Shown: positions 45,594-54,830, numbered from the stretch's first letter. The stretch is DNA of 64,000 bases from Stenotrophomonas sp. 57 (GCF_030291075.1 NZ_CP127407.1:3780001-3844000), one strand, 5' to 3'. Notes: generated by a model not told the origin, from the sequence alone. A program made the numbers and translations.

Positions 45594-46490
45594 TCAGGGA
45601 TGGTCCAGGGGCTTCGGCGGCTGCACCCGGTTCATGCGCTCGCGGTGCAGCAGGTACAGGCCCGAAGCCACGATGATCGCCGCCCCCACCCAGGTGTAGC
45701 CGTCCGGCAGCTGGCCCCAGAAGGCCAAGTCCCAGCCGATCACCCAGACCAGGCCGCTGTACTCCAGCGGCGCGATCATCGACGCCTCGCCCAGCTGGAA
45801 GGCCTTGGTCAGGGCGATCTGGCCCAGCGCCCCGGCCAGGCCCATGCCGGCGATCAGCGGCGCATGCGCCAGCTGCAGCGGCACCCAGCGGGGAAGGGCC
45901 AGCAGCCCGGCACCGATGGCCATGATCACCAGGAACCAGACCACCATCGACTGCGAGGTGTCGGTGCGGGTCAGGAGGCTGACCGTGATCGCGGCCACGG
46001 CATAGGCCGTCGCCGCCGCCAGCACCATCAGGCCGGGCACCGAGATGAAGCCGTCCACGCCCGGTCGCAGCACCACCAGCACGCCGATCAGGCCGATGCC
46101 GATGGCCACCCAGCGGCGCGGCCCGACCCGCTCACCCAGCAGCGGCACCGACAACGCCGCGATCAGCAGCGGCGCAACGAAGTAGATGGTGTAGGCGGTG
46201 GACAGCGGCAGGTCGCGCAGGGCGAACACGAAGCAGCCGATCATCGCCATGCCCAGCGCGCCACGCAGCAGGTGCAGGCCCCAGCGCCGCGGCACCAGCG
46301 AGCGTGGCCCGGCACTGACCAGCACCCACACCAGCACGAACGGCAAAGAGGCCGCACCGCGCAGGAAGGTCACTTCCAGCGTGGGATAACTGGCCGACAG
46401 CTGCTTCATGCCAGCGTCCATCAGCGAGAAACAGGCGACCGCCGCGACCATCCAGGCCACCGCGCGCGAAGGGGAGCGTTGCACGTTCAT
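45594..46490 (-). CDS. EamA/DMT-family transporter
   Basis: A 298-residue inner-membrane protein with ten helices in two EamA repeats (about 10-140 and 150-285). It is typical of drug/metabolite exporters; the substrate is unknown. GATAAT lies 5 nt before the ATG (46496-46501), again suggesting a leaderless message. Divergent from yajQ. Confidence 0.9.
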   Translation of the reverse strand: MNVQRSPSRAVAWMVAAVACFSLMDAGMKQLSASYPTLEVTFLRGAASLPFVLVWVLVSAGPRSLVPRRWGLHLLRGALGMAMIGCFVFALRDLPLSTAYTIYFVAPLLIAALSVPLLGERVGPRRWVAIGIGLIGVLVVLRPGVDGFISVPGLMVLAAATAYAVAAITVSLLTRTDTSQSMVVWFLVIMAIGAGLLALPRWVPLQLAHAPLIAGMGLAGALGQIALTKAFQLGEASMIAPLEYSGLVWVIGWDLAFWGQLPDGYTWVGAAIIVASGLYLLHRERMNRVQPPKPLDHP

Positions 46491-46495
46491 GGCCC

Positions 46496-46501
46496 ATTAT
46501 C
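46496..46501 (-). promoter_or_regulatory. -10 box directly before the EamA gene
   Basis: GATAAT on the minus strand, 5 nt from the start codon; no convincing -35 partner. Confidence 0.35.
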
Positions 46502-46581
46502 GCCGACCGCGCGCCCCGCCGGGCGCCGGGCATGGGCGCCGCGATAGAATGGCCGCCACTGAATTCCGCGGAGCCACGCCC

Positions 46582-47064
46582 ATGCCTTCCTTCGACGTCG
46601 TGTCTGAAGTCGACACCCACGAACTGACCAACGCCATCGACCAGGCCAACCGCGAACTGGCCACCCGCTTCGATTTCAAGGGCGTGGACGCGAAGTTCGA
46701 GCGCGATGGCGATGTGATCAACCAGTTCGCGCCGACCGAATTCCAGCTCAAGCAGATGAACGACATCCTGCGTGCACGCCTGGCCGCGCGCGGCATCGAT
46801 GTGCTCAGCCTGGAGTTCGGCGACATCGAGACCAACCTGGCCCAGGCCCGGCAGAAGATCACCGTCAAGCAGGGCATCGAGCAGAAGATCGCCAAGAAGA
46901 TCGCCGCCGCGCTGAAGGAGGCGAAGCTGAAGGTGGAAAGCCAGATCAACGGCGACAAGCTGCGTGTGCAGGGCAAGAAGCGCGATGACCTGCAGGACGC
47001 CATCGCCGTGCTCAAGGCCGGCAAGTTCGAGCTGCCGCTGCAGTTCAACAATTTCCGCGATTGA
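46582..47064 (+). CDS. yajQ: YajQ-family nucleotide-binding protein
   Basis: A 160-residue protein with two ferredoxin-like RNA-binding-type domains. The start MPSFDVVSEVDTHELTNA and end LPLQFNNFRD are diagnostic. In Xanthomonas and Stenotrophomonas the orthologue is a published cyclic di-GMP effector that works with a LysR regulator to control virulence genes; no LysR gene is nearby. TAGAAT at 46545-46550 is a probable -10 box. Confidence 0.95.
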   Translation: MPSFDVVSEVDTHELTNAIDQANRELATRFDFKGVDAKFERDGDVINQFAPTEFQLKQMNDILRARLAARGIDVLSLEFGDIETNLAQARQKITVKQGIEQKIAKKIAAALKEAKLKVESQINGDKLRVQGKKRDDLQDAIAVLKAGKFELPLQFNNFRD

Positions 47065-47069
47065 TCTGC

Positions 47070-47090
47070 CCGCCGGGCATGGCCCGGCGG
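47070..47090. terminator. Stem-loop between convergent yajQ and acoR-like genes
   Basis: CCGCCGGGC/GCCCGGCGG palindrome 6 nt after the yajQ stop codon and 10 nt from the other stop codon. Possible shared terminator; also SMAG-like. Confidence 0.5.
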
Positions 47091-47099
47091 ACTGCAACG

Positions 47100-48197
47100 T
47101 CAACCGCGCAGCAGCTTGTACAACGTGGTGCGCGAGATACCCAGCTGGCGTGCGGCCAGGCTCAGATTGCCGTCCGCCGCCTGCGCGGCACGGCGCGCCG
47201 CGTCACGCTGCTGATCACGCAGCAGCGGTGCATCCATCGCCACCGCTGAAGGCCGTTGCGCACTGCGGCCAGCGACCTTCCGCGGCGCCTGCAGGTGCTG
47301 CAGGTAAACCGCACTGCCCTCGCCCACCCGCACCCGATGCGGCGCCCCGGGTTGCAGCAGGCTTCGCCGCTGCGCGGCACTGGCGCCGGCAAACAGGCTT
47401 TCCAGGTTCAACAACGGCAACGGCCCCCGACGCGGCAGGCCCAGCAGGCGCCGCGCAACACGGTTGGCCGCGCGCAGTTGGCCGTCCTCCTGCACCGCCA
47501 ACAGGCCCTGCAACGGTGACGCCAGCCAACGTGGATCGTGCTGCAGCGCCAACAGGTGCACGTCGGCAAGCGTGTGGAACAGCCGGTTCTCGCTGGCCAG
47601 AGCGGCCTGCCGGAAATAGCCCTGCAGCAACGAGGGATCGCGCTCACCCAGGCCGGTGATATCGATCACTCCGCATACCTGCCCCTCAAGATCATGCAGC
47701 GGCTCGCTGAGGCAGAACACCGGCGCAAAGCGCTGCAGGTAGTGCTCGTTGCCGCGTACCAGCGCCGGCACGTCGTCAGCCAGGCTCACCGCCGGGGCGG
47801 TAGTACCGATCTCCGTCTCCCCCAGCCGCCGACCGACCTGGATCGGTCGCAGCAGGGGCGCATCTTCCAGGCCATGGGCCTGCTGCGCGATCACCACGCC
47901 TTCGCGATTGGCGCAGAACATCGTCCATCCACGCCCACCAAAGGCAGCCCACAACTGTTCCAGCTCCGGCCGCACGCAGCGCGCCAGCCGGCGGTCGCCG
48001 GGATCGGAAAGATGCCGGCCATCGCCCAGCAACGGACGGTACTCCGGCTCCTGCCCGGGCAGCAGGCCTGCCGCGCGTGACCGCAGCCATGACTGCTGCA
48101 GTGGCAGCGGCAACACGCCCAATGAGCGCGGATCGCCCTCCGCGAAGGCGGCACGTGCCGCCATCAACTGCTGCTGCCCGACTGTCGTGGCCATCAT
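47100..48197 (-). CDS. AcoR-like GAF/Fis-type regulator lacking the AAA+ domain
   Basis: A 365-residue regulator. Its N-terminal 225 residues match the sensory GAF part of AcoR-type activators (QQSWLRSRAAGL, GVIDITGLGERDPSLLQGYF), a PAS-like segment follows (LLAVQEDGQLRAANRVARRL), and the last 45 residues are a Fis-type HTH (AADGNLSLAARQLGISRTTL). The central ATPase that contacts sigma-54 is absent with no break in the frame, so it cannot activate sigma-54 directly and may repress or act by another route. It lies downstream of the alcohol dehydrogenase gene. Confidence 0.8.
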   Translation of the reverse strand: MMATTVGQQQLMAARAAFAEGDPRSLGVLPLPLQQSWLRSRAAGLLPGQEPEYRPLLGDGRHLSDPGDRRLARCVRPELEQLWAAFGGRGWTMFCANREGVVIAQQAHGLEDAPLLRPIQVGRRLGETEIGTTAPAVSLADDVPALVRGNEHYLQRFAPVFCLSEPLHDLEGQVCGVIDITGLGERDPSLLQGYFRQAALASENRLFHTLADVHLLALQHDPRWLASPLQGLLAVQEDGQLRAANRVARRLLGLPRRGPLPLLNLESLFAGASAAQRRSLLQPGAPHRVRVGEGSAVYLQHLQAPRKVAGRSAQRPSAVAMDAPLLRDQQRDAARRAAQAADGNLSLAARQLGISRTTLYKLLRG

Positions 48198-48275
48198 GGA
48201 GGCAGCGTACACCCGTCGGCGGCAACGCCACGTTACGTTCCGACAACGGAATGTTTCCGCCAGCGGTTCAAACAA

Positions 48276-48316
48276 GGGGTCAAAGCCGTTTTCCTTTGGA
48301 AAACGGATCCGACCCC
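48276..48316. repeat. GGGGTC-type long palindrome
   Basis: GGGGTCAAAGCCGTTTTCC pairs with GGAAAACGGATCCGACCCC with few mismatches. A SMAG-like GTGCCGACC palindrome follows at 48318-48338. Together with the long element they fill the 348-nt gap before the alcohol dehydrogenase gene's 3' end. Confidence 0.7.
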
Positions 48317-48350
48317 GTGCCGACCAACGGTCGGCACCCACCAACAGCCG

Positions 48351-48467
48351 CGGGAACCTGTCGAAGGCGGGGTGGGTCCGGTTGCGGGGGCGTGAGCGCC
48401 ACGGATGGCGCGACCGAGCCTACACGGACGTATTCACGGCGTCCCCCGCAACCGGCCCCACCCCGCC
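48351..48467. repeat. Long structured element, copy 2
   Basis: 48366-48376 pairs with 48457-48467 (11 bp), then after one mismatch 48378-48390 pairs with 48443-48455 (13 bp). An inner hairpin (GCGCCA/TGGCGC) is at 48396-48411 and the motif TTCACGGCGTCCCC precedes the 3' stem, like TTTACGGCGTCCCC of copy 1. The stem bases differ from copy 1 but pairing is kept. It lies about 80 nt past the stop of the alcohol dehydrogenase gene, the same relation as copy 1 to the second rodA. Confidence 0.75.
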
Positions 48468-48545
48468 ATCCCACGGAATGCCCGCTTTTGCTTTTGCCGT
48501 TGCTTCGGCGGGTGCAGGGCGCAGCCCTGCAATCCCACCCTCTGC

Positions 48546-49673
48546 TCAGGCCGCGATGCGCAGAATCGGCTTGAGCGTGATTCCCTTCGTACTGTCCTCC
48601 GCCGCCTGGTTGATCTGTTCCAGCGGATAGAACTTCACCAGCTTGTCGAACGGGAAGCGGCCCTGCAGGAACAGCGTGACCAGCTGCGGAATGAACACCT
48701 GCGGCACGCTGTCGCCTTCCACGATGCCGCGGATGCTGCGACCACCGAGCAGCAGGTTGTTCACATCGAAACTGGCGGTGGTGCCCAGCTTCGGTGCGCC
48801 GACCACGCCCATCATGCCCAAGCCGCCCAGCGCCTCGATACCCGCCGACAGCACCTCAGGGCGACCGGTCGATTCCAGCGCGAAGTCCGCACCACCGCCG
48901 GTAATCGCGCGTACGGCCTCGATCACGTCGGTTTCGCGGCTGTTCACCACGTGGGTGGCGCCCAGTTCCAGCGCCAGCTCCAGCCGCGAGGGCACCACGT
49001 CGATGGCGATGATGGTGGTGGCACCGGCCACCTTCGCCGCCATCACCGCACTCAGGCCCACCGCGCCGGCACCGTAGCTGGCGAAACTGCTGCCCGACCG
49101 CACCTGCAGCGAATTGAGCACCGCACCGGCACCGGTCTGGATGCCGCAGCCCAGCGGGCCCAGCAGTTCCAGCGGCGCATCGTCGGGTACCTTGATCGCG
49201 TTGATCTCGCGCGCGATGGCGAAGGTGGCAAACGAAGACTGCGCGAAGAAATGGTCGTGCAGCGGCTGGCCCTGCGCATCGGTGATCGCGGTATGGCCGT
49301 GGCCATCATCGCCACCGAAGTTCAGCGCAAAGAAGTCATTGCAGTAGGCACCGTGGCCGCCCCGGCAGGGATTGCAGTGACCGCAGGCGCCATAGGTCAG
49401 CACCACATGGTCGCCCACCTTGAGGTCGCGCACGTTCGGGCCCACCGCCTCGACGATGCCAGCCCCCTCATGGCCGAGCACTGCCGGCAGCGGCACCGGG
49501 TAGTACTGGTCGCGCACGATCAGGTCGGTGTGGCACAGGCCCGTCGCCACCACCTTCACCAATACCTCGTCGTCCTGCGGGCCACGCAGCCGGGCCTGCT
49601 CGATGACGAAGGGCTGTTCTTTGCCGCGGACCACGGCAGCGGTGATCTCGTGGGTTGTGGTCTTGTCGTTCAT
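48546..49673 (-). CDS. Zinc-dependent aryl-alcohol dehydrogenase
   Basis: A 375-residue NAD-dependent medium-chain dehydrogenase. Catalytic zinc ligands are C47 (TGLCHTD), H68 (GHEGAG) and the Cys in GPLGCGIQTG; structural zinc ligands are C97, C100, C103 and C111. The Rossmann motif is GAGAVG. The sequence is of the benzyl/aryl-alcohol type. AAGGAG precedes the ATG at 49673, 17 nt after the aldehyde dehydrogenase stop. The pair would turn an aromatic alcohol to its acid. Confidence 0.9.
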   Translation of the reverse strand: MNDKTTTHEITAAVVRGKEQPFVIEQARLRGPQDDEVLVKVVATGLCHTDLIVRDQYYPVPLPAVLGHEGAGIVEAVGPNVRDLKVGDHVVLTYGACGHCNPCRGGHGAYCNDFFALNFGGDDGHGHTAITDAQGQPLHDHFFAQSSFATFAIAREINAIKVPDDAPLELLGPLGCGIQTGAGAVLNSLQVRSGSSFASYGAGAVGLSAVMAAKVAGATTIIAIDVVPSRLELALELGATHVVNSRETDVIEAVRAITGGGADFALESTGRPEVLSAGIEALGGLGMMGVVGAPKLGTTASFDVNNLLLGGRSIRGIVEGDSVPQVFIPQLVTLFLQGRFPFDKLVKFYPLEQINQAAEDSTKGITLKPILRIAA

Positions 49674-49690
49674 CGTGATGGCTCCTTCGA

Positions 49691-51157
49691 TCAGATCGGG
49701 TAAGCGGGCGCTTCGCCCTTGACGGTCAACCACTGCCACTGGGTGAACTCCTCCCCGTTGGCGGGGCCACCGATGCTGGTGCCGTTGCCGGACGCACCGA
49801 CGCCGCCGAAGGGATTGATCACGTCGTCGTTCACGGTCTGGTCGTTGATGTGCAGCAGGCCGGTGCGCAGGCGCTCACCCAGCTTCAGCGCGCGCCCGAC
49901 ATTGCTGGACACGATAGCCATCGACAGGCCGTACTCGCTGTCATTGGCCAGGCGCACGGCATCGTCGTCATCGTCGAACGGCACCACCACCGCCACCGGT
50001 GCGAAGATCTCTTCGTTGAACGCCGGATTGTCGGCAGAGACGTTGCCAAGCACGGTCGGCGCGAAGAACAGATCGCGATGGGTACCGCCCGCCTCCAGCG
50101 AGGCACCGGCCTGCACCGCCTGTTCGACCAGGCGCGCGGCGTGGTCGCGCTGGCCGGCGTTGATCAGCGGGCCGATCGCCACGTCTTCGCGCGCCGGGTC
50201 GCCCACCTTCAGCGAATTGGCCTTGGCCACCAGCTTCTGCAAGAACGCGGCATGGATCTTCCGCTGCACCAGCACGCGGCCGGTCGCCATGCAGATCTGG
50301 CCCTGATGCAGGTACACGCCCCATGCGGTGTTGGCCACCGCCAGGTCGAGGTCGGCATCGTCGAGAATGATCAGCGAGTTCTTGCCGCCCAGCTCCAGCG
50401 AGACCTTCTTCAGGTGCTTGCCCGCCGCTTCGCCGACCTTGCGTCCAGCTGCGGTGGAACCGGTGAACTGGATCATCGCCACGTGCGGATCGCTGGTCAG
50501 CGCTGCACCCGCTGCGCCATCACCGGGCAGCATGTGCAGAACCCCCGCCGGCAGACCGGCCTGTTCAAACAGGCGTGCGATCACCGCGCCGCCGCACACC
50601 GCCGTGCGCGGGTCCGGCTTTAGCACCACGGCGTTGCCCAGCGCGATGGCCGGCGCCACCGCGCGCATGGCCAGGTACAGCGGGAAGTTGAAGGGCGAGA
50701 TGACGCCGACCACGCCCAGCGGCCGGCGCCGCGCCAGGTTCAGCCGACCCGGCTCGGACGGCAGGATCTCGCCGGTGCTGCGCGACGGCAGCGCGGCGGC
50801 CTCGTGCAACGCCTTGATGGTGACCTTGGCCTCGAAGCCGGCCTTGAGCCGGGTCGAGCCGCTTTCGCGCACCAGCCACTCGACCAGGGTGTCGATGTTT
50901 TCTTCTGCCAGGCGCGCCGCTTTGCGCATGACCTCAGCGCGCTGCTCGTAGGGCGCTGACGCCCACGCCAGTTGCGCCTGGGCAGCGGTCGCCGCCGAGC
51001 GCGCCACCTGCGCCGGGTCGGCCAGCCCGATCTGGCCGAGCGTCTGGCCGGTGGCCGGCTCGATCACCGGCTGCCGTTGCGCGGCCACCTGCCAGTGACC
51101 ATCAAAGAAGGCGCCGGCCCAAAGGGCATCCGGCAGCCACGGAGAAGATGCAGTCAT
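49691..51157 (-). CDS. Aldehyde dehydrogenase (benzaldehyde/vanillin type)
   Basis: A 488-residue NAD(P)-dependent aldehyde dehydrogenase. The general base is in LELGGKN, the catalytic Cys in HQGQICMATGR, and FNFPLYL is the NAD-binding segment. Best resemblance is to benzaldehyde/vanillin dehydrogenases. A perfect AGGAGG site precedes the ATG at 51157. It is the first gene of the two-gene operon with the alcohol dehydrogenase. Confidence 0.9.
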   Translation of the reverse strand: MTASSPWLPDALWAGAFFDGHWQVAAQRQPVIEPATGQTLGQIGLADPAQVARSAATAAQAQLAWASAPYEQRAEVMRKAARLAEENIDTLVEWLVRESGSTRLKAGFEAKVTIKALHEAAALPSRSTGEILPSEPGRLNLARRRPLGVVGVISPFNFPLYLAMRAVAPAIALGNAVVLKPDPRTAVCGGAVIARLFEQAGLPAGVLHMLPGDGAAGAALTSDPHVAMIQFTGSTAAGRKVGEAAGKHLKKVSLELGGKNSLIILDDADLDLAVANTAWGVYLHQGQICMATGRVLVQRKIHAAFLQKLVAKANSLKVGDPAREDVAIGPLINAGQRDHAARLVEQAVQAGASLEAGGTHRDLFFAPTVLGNVSADNPAFNEEIFAPVAVVVPFDDDDDAVRLANDSEYGLSMAIVSSNVGRALKLGERLRTGLLHINDQTVNDDVINPFGGVGASGNGTSIGGPANGEEFTQWQWLTVKGEAPAYPI

Positions 51158-51350
51158 GGGTGTCCTCCTGTGTCGTGCGCCCATTCCACGCCCGCCGTCC
51201 GCGGCAGGCAATCGGCCATCCACCGGCCGCCCGCAAGGGCTTGAATCGGCGGGCATTTCCAGCATGACGACTGTCCAGTTCCTGCACAGTGAACAGCGCG
51301 GCGGCGGCACACTGCCTACAATGTCCGCCCCGCCAGCCGACGTGCCCGCC

Positions 51351-51917
51351 ATGACCGATGCCCACCTGCCCACCGATGACCCGATCGCCGCCACCCGCCT
51401 GTGGCTGGAGCGCATCGTCATCGGGCTGAACCTGTGCCCGTTCGCCAAGGCGGTGTACGTGAAGGACCAGGTCCGCCTCGTGCTCAGCGATGCGACCACG
51501 CCCGAAGCGCTGGTCGAACAGCTGGCCGAGGAGCTGGTGCTGCTGCGCGATACGCCGGCCGAGCAGATCGATACCACGCTGATCGTGCATCCGCAGGTGC
51601 TGACCGATTTCCTCGACTACAACGACTTCCTCGACAACGCCGACGCCGCGATCGAGGCACTGGACCTGCAGGGCATCCTGCAGGTGGCCAGCTTCCATCC
51701 GGATTACCAGTTCGAGGGCGTGGCCGCCGACGACGCCAGCAACTACACCAACCGCGCCCCCTTCCCCACCCTGCACCTGCTGCGCGAGGACAGCGTGGCG
51801 CGCGCGGTGGACGTCTATCCGGACCCGGACGTGATCGTCGAGCGCAACATCCAGACCCTGGACCGCATCGGCGTGGACGGTTGGCATCGCCGCCTGCGTG
51901 GCGACGACCTGTCATGA
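51351..51917 (+). CDS. DUF1415 family protein
   Basis: A 188-residue soluble protein of the DUF1415 family (WLERIVIGLNLCPFAKAVYV, HPDYQFEGVAADDASNYTNR, IVERNIQTLDRIG). No function is known. An ATG at 51321 is in frame but overlaps a TACAAT -10 box (51317-51322), so the start at 51351 is preferred. Its stop overlaps the SDR start by 4 nt. Confidence 0.85.
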   Translation: MTDAHLPTDDPIAATRLWLERIVIGLNLCPFAKAVYVKDQVRLVLSDATTPEALVEQLAEELVLLRDTPAEQIDTTLIVHPQVLTDFLDYNDFLDNADAAIEALDLQGILQVASFHPDYQFEGVAADDASNYTNRAPFPTLHLLREDSVARAVDVYPDPDVIVERNIQTLDRIGVDGWHRRLRGDDLS

Positions 51918-52717
51918 GCGGCGTGCCGCCGATTGCCGCATGGCCGGCCGCGCCGCTGTCGGGCAAGGTGGTGATTGTCACCGGGGGTGCCAACGGCATC
52001 GGCCGCGGCATCGCCCAGGCCGTGCTCGGTGCCGGTGGCCGCGTGCTGATCGGCGACCTGGACGTGGAGGCCGGCGAAGCGTGTCTGGTGGAATGGCAGC
52101 GCGGTGATGACGCCGCGTTCCAGCGCCTGGACATCACTGACGAAGCCAGCGTGCGCGCGTTCATCGCCGTGGCGCTGCGTCGCTTCGGCCGCATCGACGG
52201 GCTGGTCAACAATGCCGGCATCGCAGGGCCACACGGCACGCGGCTGCAGGACATGGAGTGGGACGAGTGGCAGCGCCGCCTGTCGTCGCTGCATGGCGCC
52301 TTCCTGTGCAGCAAGCACGCGCTGCCCGCGCTGTCGGCCAGTGCCGCCGGCGCGATCATCAACATCGCTTCGACCCGTGCCTGGCAATCGGAGGCGCACA
52401 GCGAGGCCTATGCGGCGGCCAAAGGCGGGCTGGTCGCGTTCACCCATGCGCTGGCGATCAGCGCCGGCCCCGCGGTGCGGGTGAACAGCATCAGCCCCGG
52501 CTGGATCGGTACCACGGCCTGGCAGGCACCCTCGCGCCGCCACGAGCCCGATTACTCGGCCACCGACCACGCCCAGCATCCGGTCGGCCGGGTCGGCCGC
52601 CCTGAAGATATCGGTGCACTGGGGGTGTATCTGCTGTCCTCGCTGTCCGGCTTCACCACCGGACAGGACTTCATCGTCGACGGCGGCATGACCCGGAAGA
52701 TGATCTACGCCGAATAA
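51914..52717 (+). CDS. Short-chain dehydrogenase/reductase
   Basis: A 267-residue classical SDR oxidoreductase. TGGANGIG (nucleotide binding), NNAG, the catalytic Ser in NIASTRAW and YAAAK are all visible. The C-terminal IVDGGMTRKM is typical of sugar/alcohol SDRs. An Asp after the second strand (GDLDVEAG) suggests NAD over NADP. Substrate unknown. Coupled to the DUF1415 gene by an ATGA overlap. Confidence 0.9.
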   Translation: MSGVPPIAAWPAAPLSGKVVIVTGGANGIGRGIAQAVLGAGGRVLIGDLDVEAGEACLVEWQRGDDAAFQRLDITDEASVRAFIAVALRRFGRIDGLVNNAGIAGPHGTRLQDMEWDEWQRRLSSLHGAFLCSKHALPALSASAAGAIINIASTRAWQSEAHSEAYAAAKGGLVAFTHALAISAGPAVRVNSISPGWIGTTAWQAPSRRHEPDYSATDHAQHPVGRVGRPEDIGALGVYLLSSLSGFTTGQDFIVDGGMTRKMIYAE

Positions 52718-52730
52718 GCACCGCTTTCCG

Positions 52731-52790
52731 GTGGGTGCGGACCTTGGTCCGCACCATTGCCGGAAAGTGCCAACCAAGGTTGGCACCTAC
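52731..52790. repeat. SMAG-like pair
   Basis: Unit GTGGGTGCGGACC/GGTCCGCACC (52731-52755) and inverted unit ending GGCACCTAC (52768-52790) between the convergent SDR and oligopeptidase A genes. An outer CTTTCCGG/CCGGAAAG pairing surrounds the first unit. Confidence 0.65.
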
Positions 52791-52799
52791 CAGAGCGGT

Positions 52800-54830
52800 T
52801 CACGCCATGCCCGAATGGCGCAGCAGCGCGTCGATCTGCGGTGCGCGGCCGCGGAAGGCCTTGAAGTTCTCAGCCGCCGGGCGGCTGCCACCCCGCGACA
52901 GGATCTCATCGCGGAAGCGTGCACCGGTTTCCGCGAGCGCCTGCGGCGCTTCCTCGAACGCGGCGTAGGCATCGGCGCTCAGCACCTCGGCCCACTTGTA
53001 GCTGTAGTAGCCGGCCGCATAGCCCCCCGCGAAGATGTGGCTGAACTGGTGCGGGAAGCGGTTCCAGACCGGCGGATGGTTCACCGCCACCTCCGCGCGC
53101 ACCCGATCAAGCAGCGCCAGCACGCTGTCCTGCGCCGGCTCGAACTGGCTGTGCAGCAGCATGTCGAACAGGCCGAATTCCAACTGGCGCACGGTCGCCA
53201 TGCCGCTATGGAAGTTGCGTGCAGCCAGCATCCGTTCGTACAGCACGCGTGGCAGCGGCTCGCCACTGTCCACGTGCGCGGTCATCGCCTGCAGGTGATC
53301 CCACTCCCAGCAGAAGTTCTCCATGAACTGGCTGGGCAGCTCCACTGCATCCCATTCCACGCCATTGATACCGGCCACGCCCAGTTCGCCGATGCGGGTC
53401 AGCAGCTGGTGCAGCCCATGGCCCATCTCATGGAACAGCGTGGTCACTTCGTTGTGGCTGAAGGTAGCCGGCTTGCCATTGGCACCACGACCGAAGTTGC
53501 ACACCAGATAGACCAGCGGCGTCTGCACGCTGCCGTCTGCGCGCACGCGGCGGTTGCGGCAATCATCCATCCACGCACCACCGCGCTTGCCTTCGCGCGC
53601 GTACAGATCCAGATAGAACTGGCCAACGAGCGCGCCCTGTCCGTCGACCAGGCGGAAGAAGCGCACGTCGTCATGCCACACCGGTGCGCTGTCCTCCTGC
53701 ACACGCAGGCCGTACAGCTGCTCGATCACCGAGAACAGGCCACCCAGCACCTTCGGTTCGGTGAAGTACTGCTTCACGTCCTGCTCGGAATAGCTGTAGC
53801 GCGCCTGCTTCAGGCGGTCGGCGGCGAAGGCCAGGTCCCAGGCCTGCAAAGACTCGATACCCAGCTGCTCGCGCGCAAACTGCTCCAGCTCGGCGCGGTC
53901 CTTGTCCGCGAACGGCTTGGCGCGTGCAGCGAGGTCACGCAGGAAGCCGAGTACTTCGGCCGGGTCCTGCGCCATCTTGGTCGCCACCGAATAATCGCCG
54001 TACGAACCGAAGCCGAGCAGCGCCGCCAGTTCCGCGCGCAGGGCGAGGATGCGGTCGATATTGCCGCTGTTGTCCAGCGCGTCGTCGCCGAATTCGGATG
54101 CGCGCTGCGCGCTGGCGCGATACAGGATCTCGCGCAGGTCACGGTCCTCGCCCCAGGTCTGCACCGGCAGGTAGCACGGCATCTGCAGGGTCAGTTTCCA
54201 GCCTGCTTTCCCATCCTTTTCTGCCGCCGCGTGCGCGGCGGCCTTCACGTCATCGGGCAGGCCGGCCAAGCGCGCTTCGTCCTCGATGATCAGCGACCAC
54301 GCATCGGTAGCGTCCAGCACGTTCTGCGAGAACTTTGCCGACAGCGCCGACAGTTCCTCCTTGATCGTGGCGAAGCGCTGCTGGGCCTCGGGCGCCAGTT
54401 CGGCGCCCCCCAGGCGGAAATCGCGCAGGGTGTTGTCCAGCACCTTGCGCTGGGCCTCGTCGAAGGTCGCCGCCTCGGGGCTGCCGGCCAGTGCCTGGTA
54501 CTGGCGATACAACGCCAGGTTCTGGCCCAGTGCACTGGCAAAGCGGGTCACCCGCGGCAGGTTGCTGTTGTAGGCCTCGCGCAGTTCCGGCGTGTTGACC
54601 ACGCCCTGCAGGTGGCCGACCAGGCCCCAGGCGCGCCAGAGGCGTTCGGTGGCATCGTCCAGCGGGGTCACGAAGGTCTGCCAGGTGACCGGCTGCACCT
54701 GCTCGGCGGCGCTGACTGCGGCTTCCGCCTCGGCCAGCAGCACATCCAGCGCCGGCGCCACGTGCTCCGGGCGGATCGCCTCGAAACGCGGCAGGCCGGA
54801 AAAATCGAGCAGGGGGTTGGCAACGGTCAC
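52800..54830 (-). CDS. prlC: Oligopeptidase A (M3 family)
   Basis: A 676-residue cytoplasmic zinc endopeptidase that degrades signal peptides and short peptides. The zinc motif is HEMGHGLHQLL, with the downstream Glu in the usual NFCWEWDHL region. Length and the start VANPLLDFSGLPRF fit OpdA/PrlC. No signal peptide. It stands alone on the minus strand. Confidence 0.95.
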   Translation of the reverse strand: MTVANPLLDFSGLPRFEAIRPEHVAPALDVLLAEAEAAVSAAEQVQPVTWQTFVTPLDDATERLWRAWGLVGHLQGVVNTPELREAYNSNLPRVTRFASALGQNLALYRQYQALAGSPEAATFDEAQRKVLDNTLRDFRLGGAELAPEAQQRFATIKEELSALSAKFSQNVLDATDAWSLIIEDEARLAGLPDDVKAAAHAAAEKDGKAGWKLTLQMPCYLPVQTWGEDRDLREILYRASAQRASEFGDDALDNSGNIDRILALRAELAALLGFGSYGDYSVATKMAQDPAEVLGFLRDLAARAKPFADKDRAELEQFAREQLGIESLQAWDLAFAADRLKQARYSYSEQDVKQYFTEPKVLGGLFSVIEQLYGLRVQEDSAPVWHDDVRFFRLVDGQGALVGQFYLDLYAREGKRGGAWMDDCRNRRVRADGSVQTPLVYLVCNFGRGANGKPATFSHNEVTTLFHEMGHGLHQLLTRIGELGVAGINGVEWDAVELPSQFMENFCWEWDHLQAMTAHVDSGEPLPRVLYERMLAARNFHSGMATVRQLEFGLFDMLLHSQFEPAQDSVLALLDRVRAEVAVNHPPVWNRFPHQFSHIFAGGYAAGYYSYKWAEVLSADAYAAFEEAPQALAETGARFRDEILSRGGSRPAAENFKAFRGRAPQIDALLRHSGMA

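Noticed and set aside
51207..51222. Sigma-54-like motif upstream of the aldehyde dehydrogenase gene (minus strand)
   Set aside because: GG and GC spacing fits but the -24 block is TGGATGG in place of TGGCACG, and the linked regulator lacks the ATPase needed for sigma-54.
51321..51350. Earlier ATG for the DUF1415 gene
   Set aside because: It overlaps a TACAAT -10 box, so transcription probably starts downstream of it.
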